5,007 nt of DNA from Treponema sp. (GTDB taxonomy: Bacteria > Spirochaetota > Spirochaetia > Treponematales > Breznakiellaceae). Both the position numbers and the translations under genes were made by a program. The DNA lies in contig JAISFT010000091.1 in assembly GCA_031263435.1 (NCBI GenBank), positions 1-5,007 of the forward strand, in the 5' to 3' direction. The first letter of the stretch is position 1; each line of letters begins with the position of its first letter. Positions 4,984 through 5,007 of the stretch are shown piece by piece. The notes beneath the pieces were generated by a model. That model saw only the letters and a list, made by a program, of their open reading frames with translations, was not told the DNA's origin and made no database searches.

Positions 4984-5007
4984 AGATTGGGCCAGGCCCG
5001 GGCCGTC

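Noticed and set aside
1..5007. Search for tRNA, rRNA, CRISPR arrays, riboswitches, toxin–antitoxin or phage genes
   Set aside because: No cloverleaf, regularly spaced repeat-spacer array, conserved RNA element or such coding sequence was seen on either strand. The 887-936 array has only three contiguous units without spacers, so it is not CRISPR.

Overview
The window is GC-rich and densely coding. It reads as ordinary bacterial chromosome with four protein genes: a branched-chain amino acid aminotransferase (minus strand, 3' part cut off by the left edge), the P-loop ATPase YchF/EngD (plus), an envelope-anchored LysM–PKD-like–C39 cysteine peptidase (minus), and a Pcm-type protein-L-isoaspartate O-methyltransferase (minus, N-terminus near or beyond the right edge). 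No rRNA, tRNA, CRISPR array, transposase or phage gene was seen. The gene set does not fix the taxon. The base composition, the extracytoplasmic LysM/C39 protein and the palindrome-rich spacer would fit a GC-richer spirochaete (Treponema-like), but that is a recollection-based guess and should be held loosely.

Layout. The aminotransferase (832 to the edge) and ychF (970-2097) diverge from a 137-bp spacer. That spacer holds a -10-like element for the aminotransferase and three copies of a 16-17 bp GC-rich tandem repeat. ychF converges with the peptidase gene (3824 to 2178) across an 80-bp gap holding one small hairpin. The peptidase gene most likely starts at a GTG with a visible ribosome binding site, just downstream of a -10-like TATAGT. 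A non-coding stretch of about 400 bp (3825-4227) separates it from pcm. It is packed with inverted repeats: a near-perfect 43-nt stem-loop, a perfect A/T-flanked terminator-like hairpin behind pcm, a perfect 9-bp hairpin nested in a longer imperfect inverted repeat, and several smaller palindromes.

Functionally, the genes are housekeeping (leucine/isoleucine/valine transamination, a translation-associated ATPase, repair of isoaspartyl damage) plus one probable cell-envelope protease. They do not form an obvious common pathway, and each seems to have its own transcription unit. No clearly new multi-gene system is visible. The points most worth a second look are the palindrome cluster at 3884-4218, the tandem repeat between the divergent genes, the domain layout of the peptidase, and the uncertain N-terminus and altered motif of Pcm.
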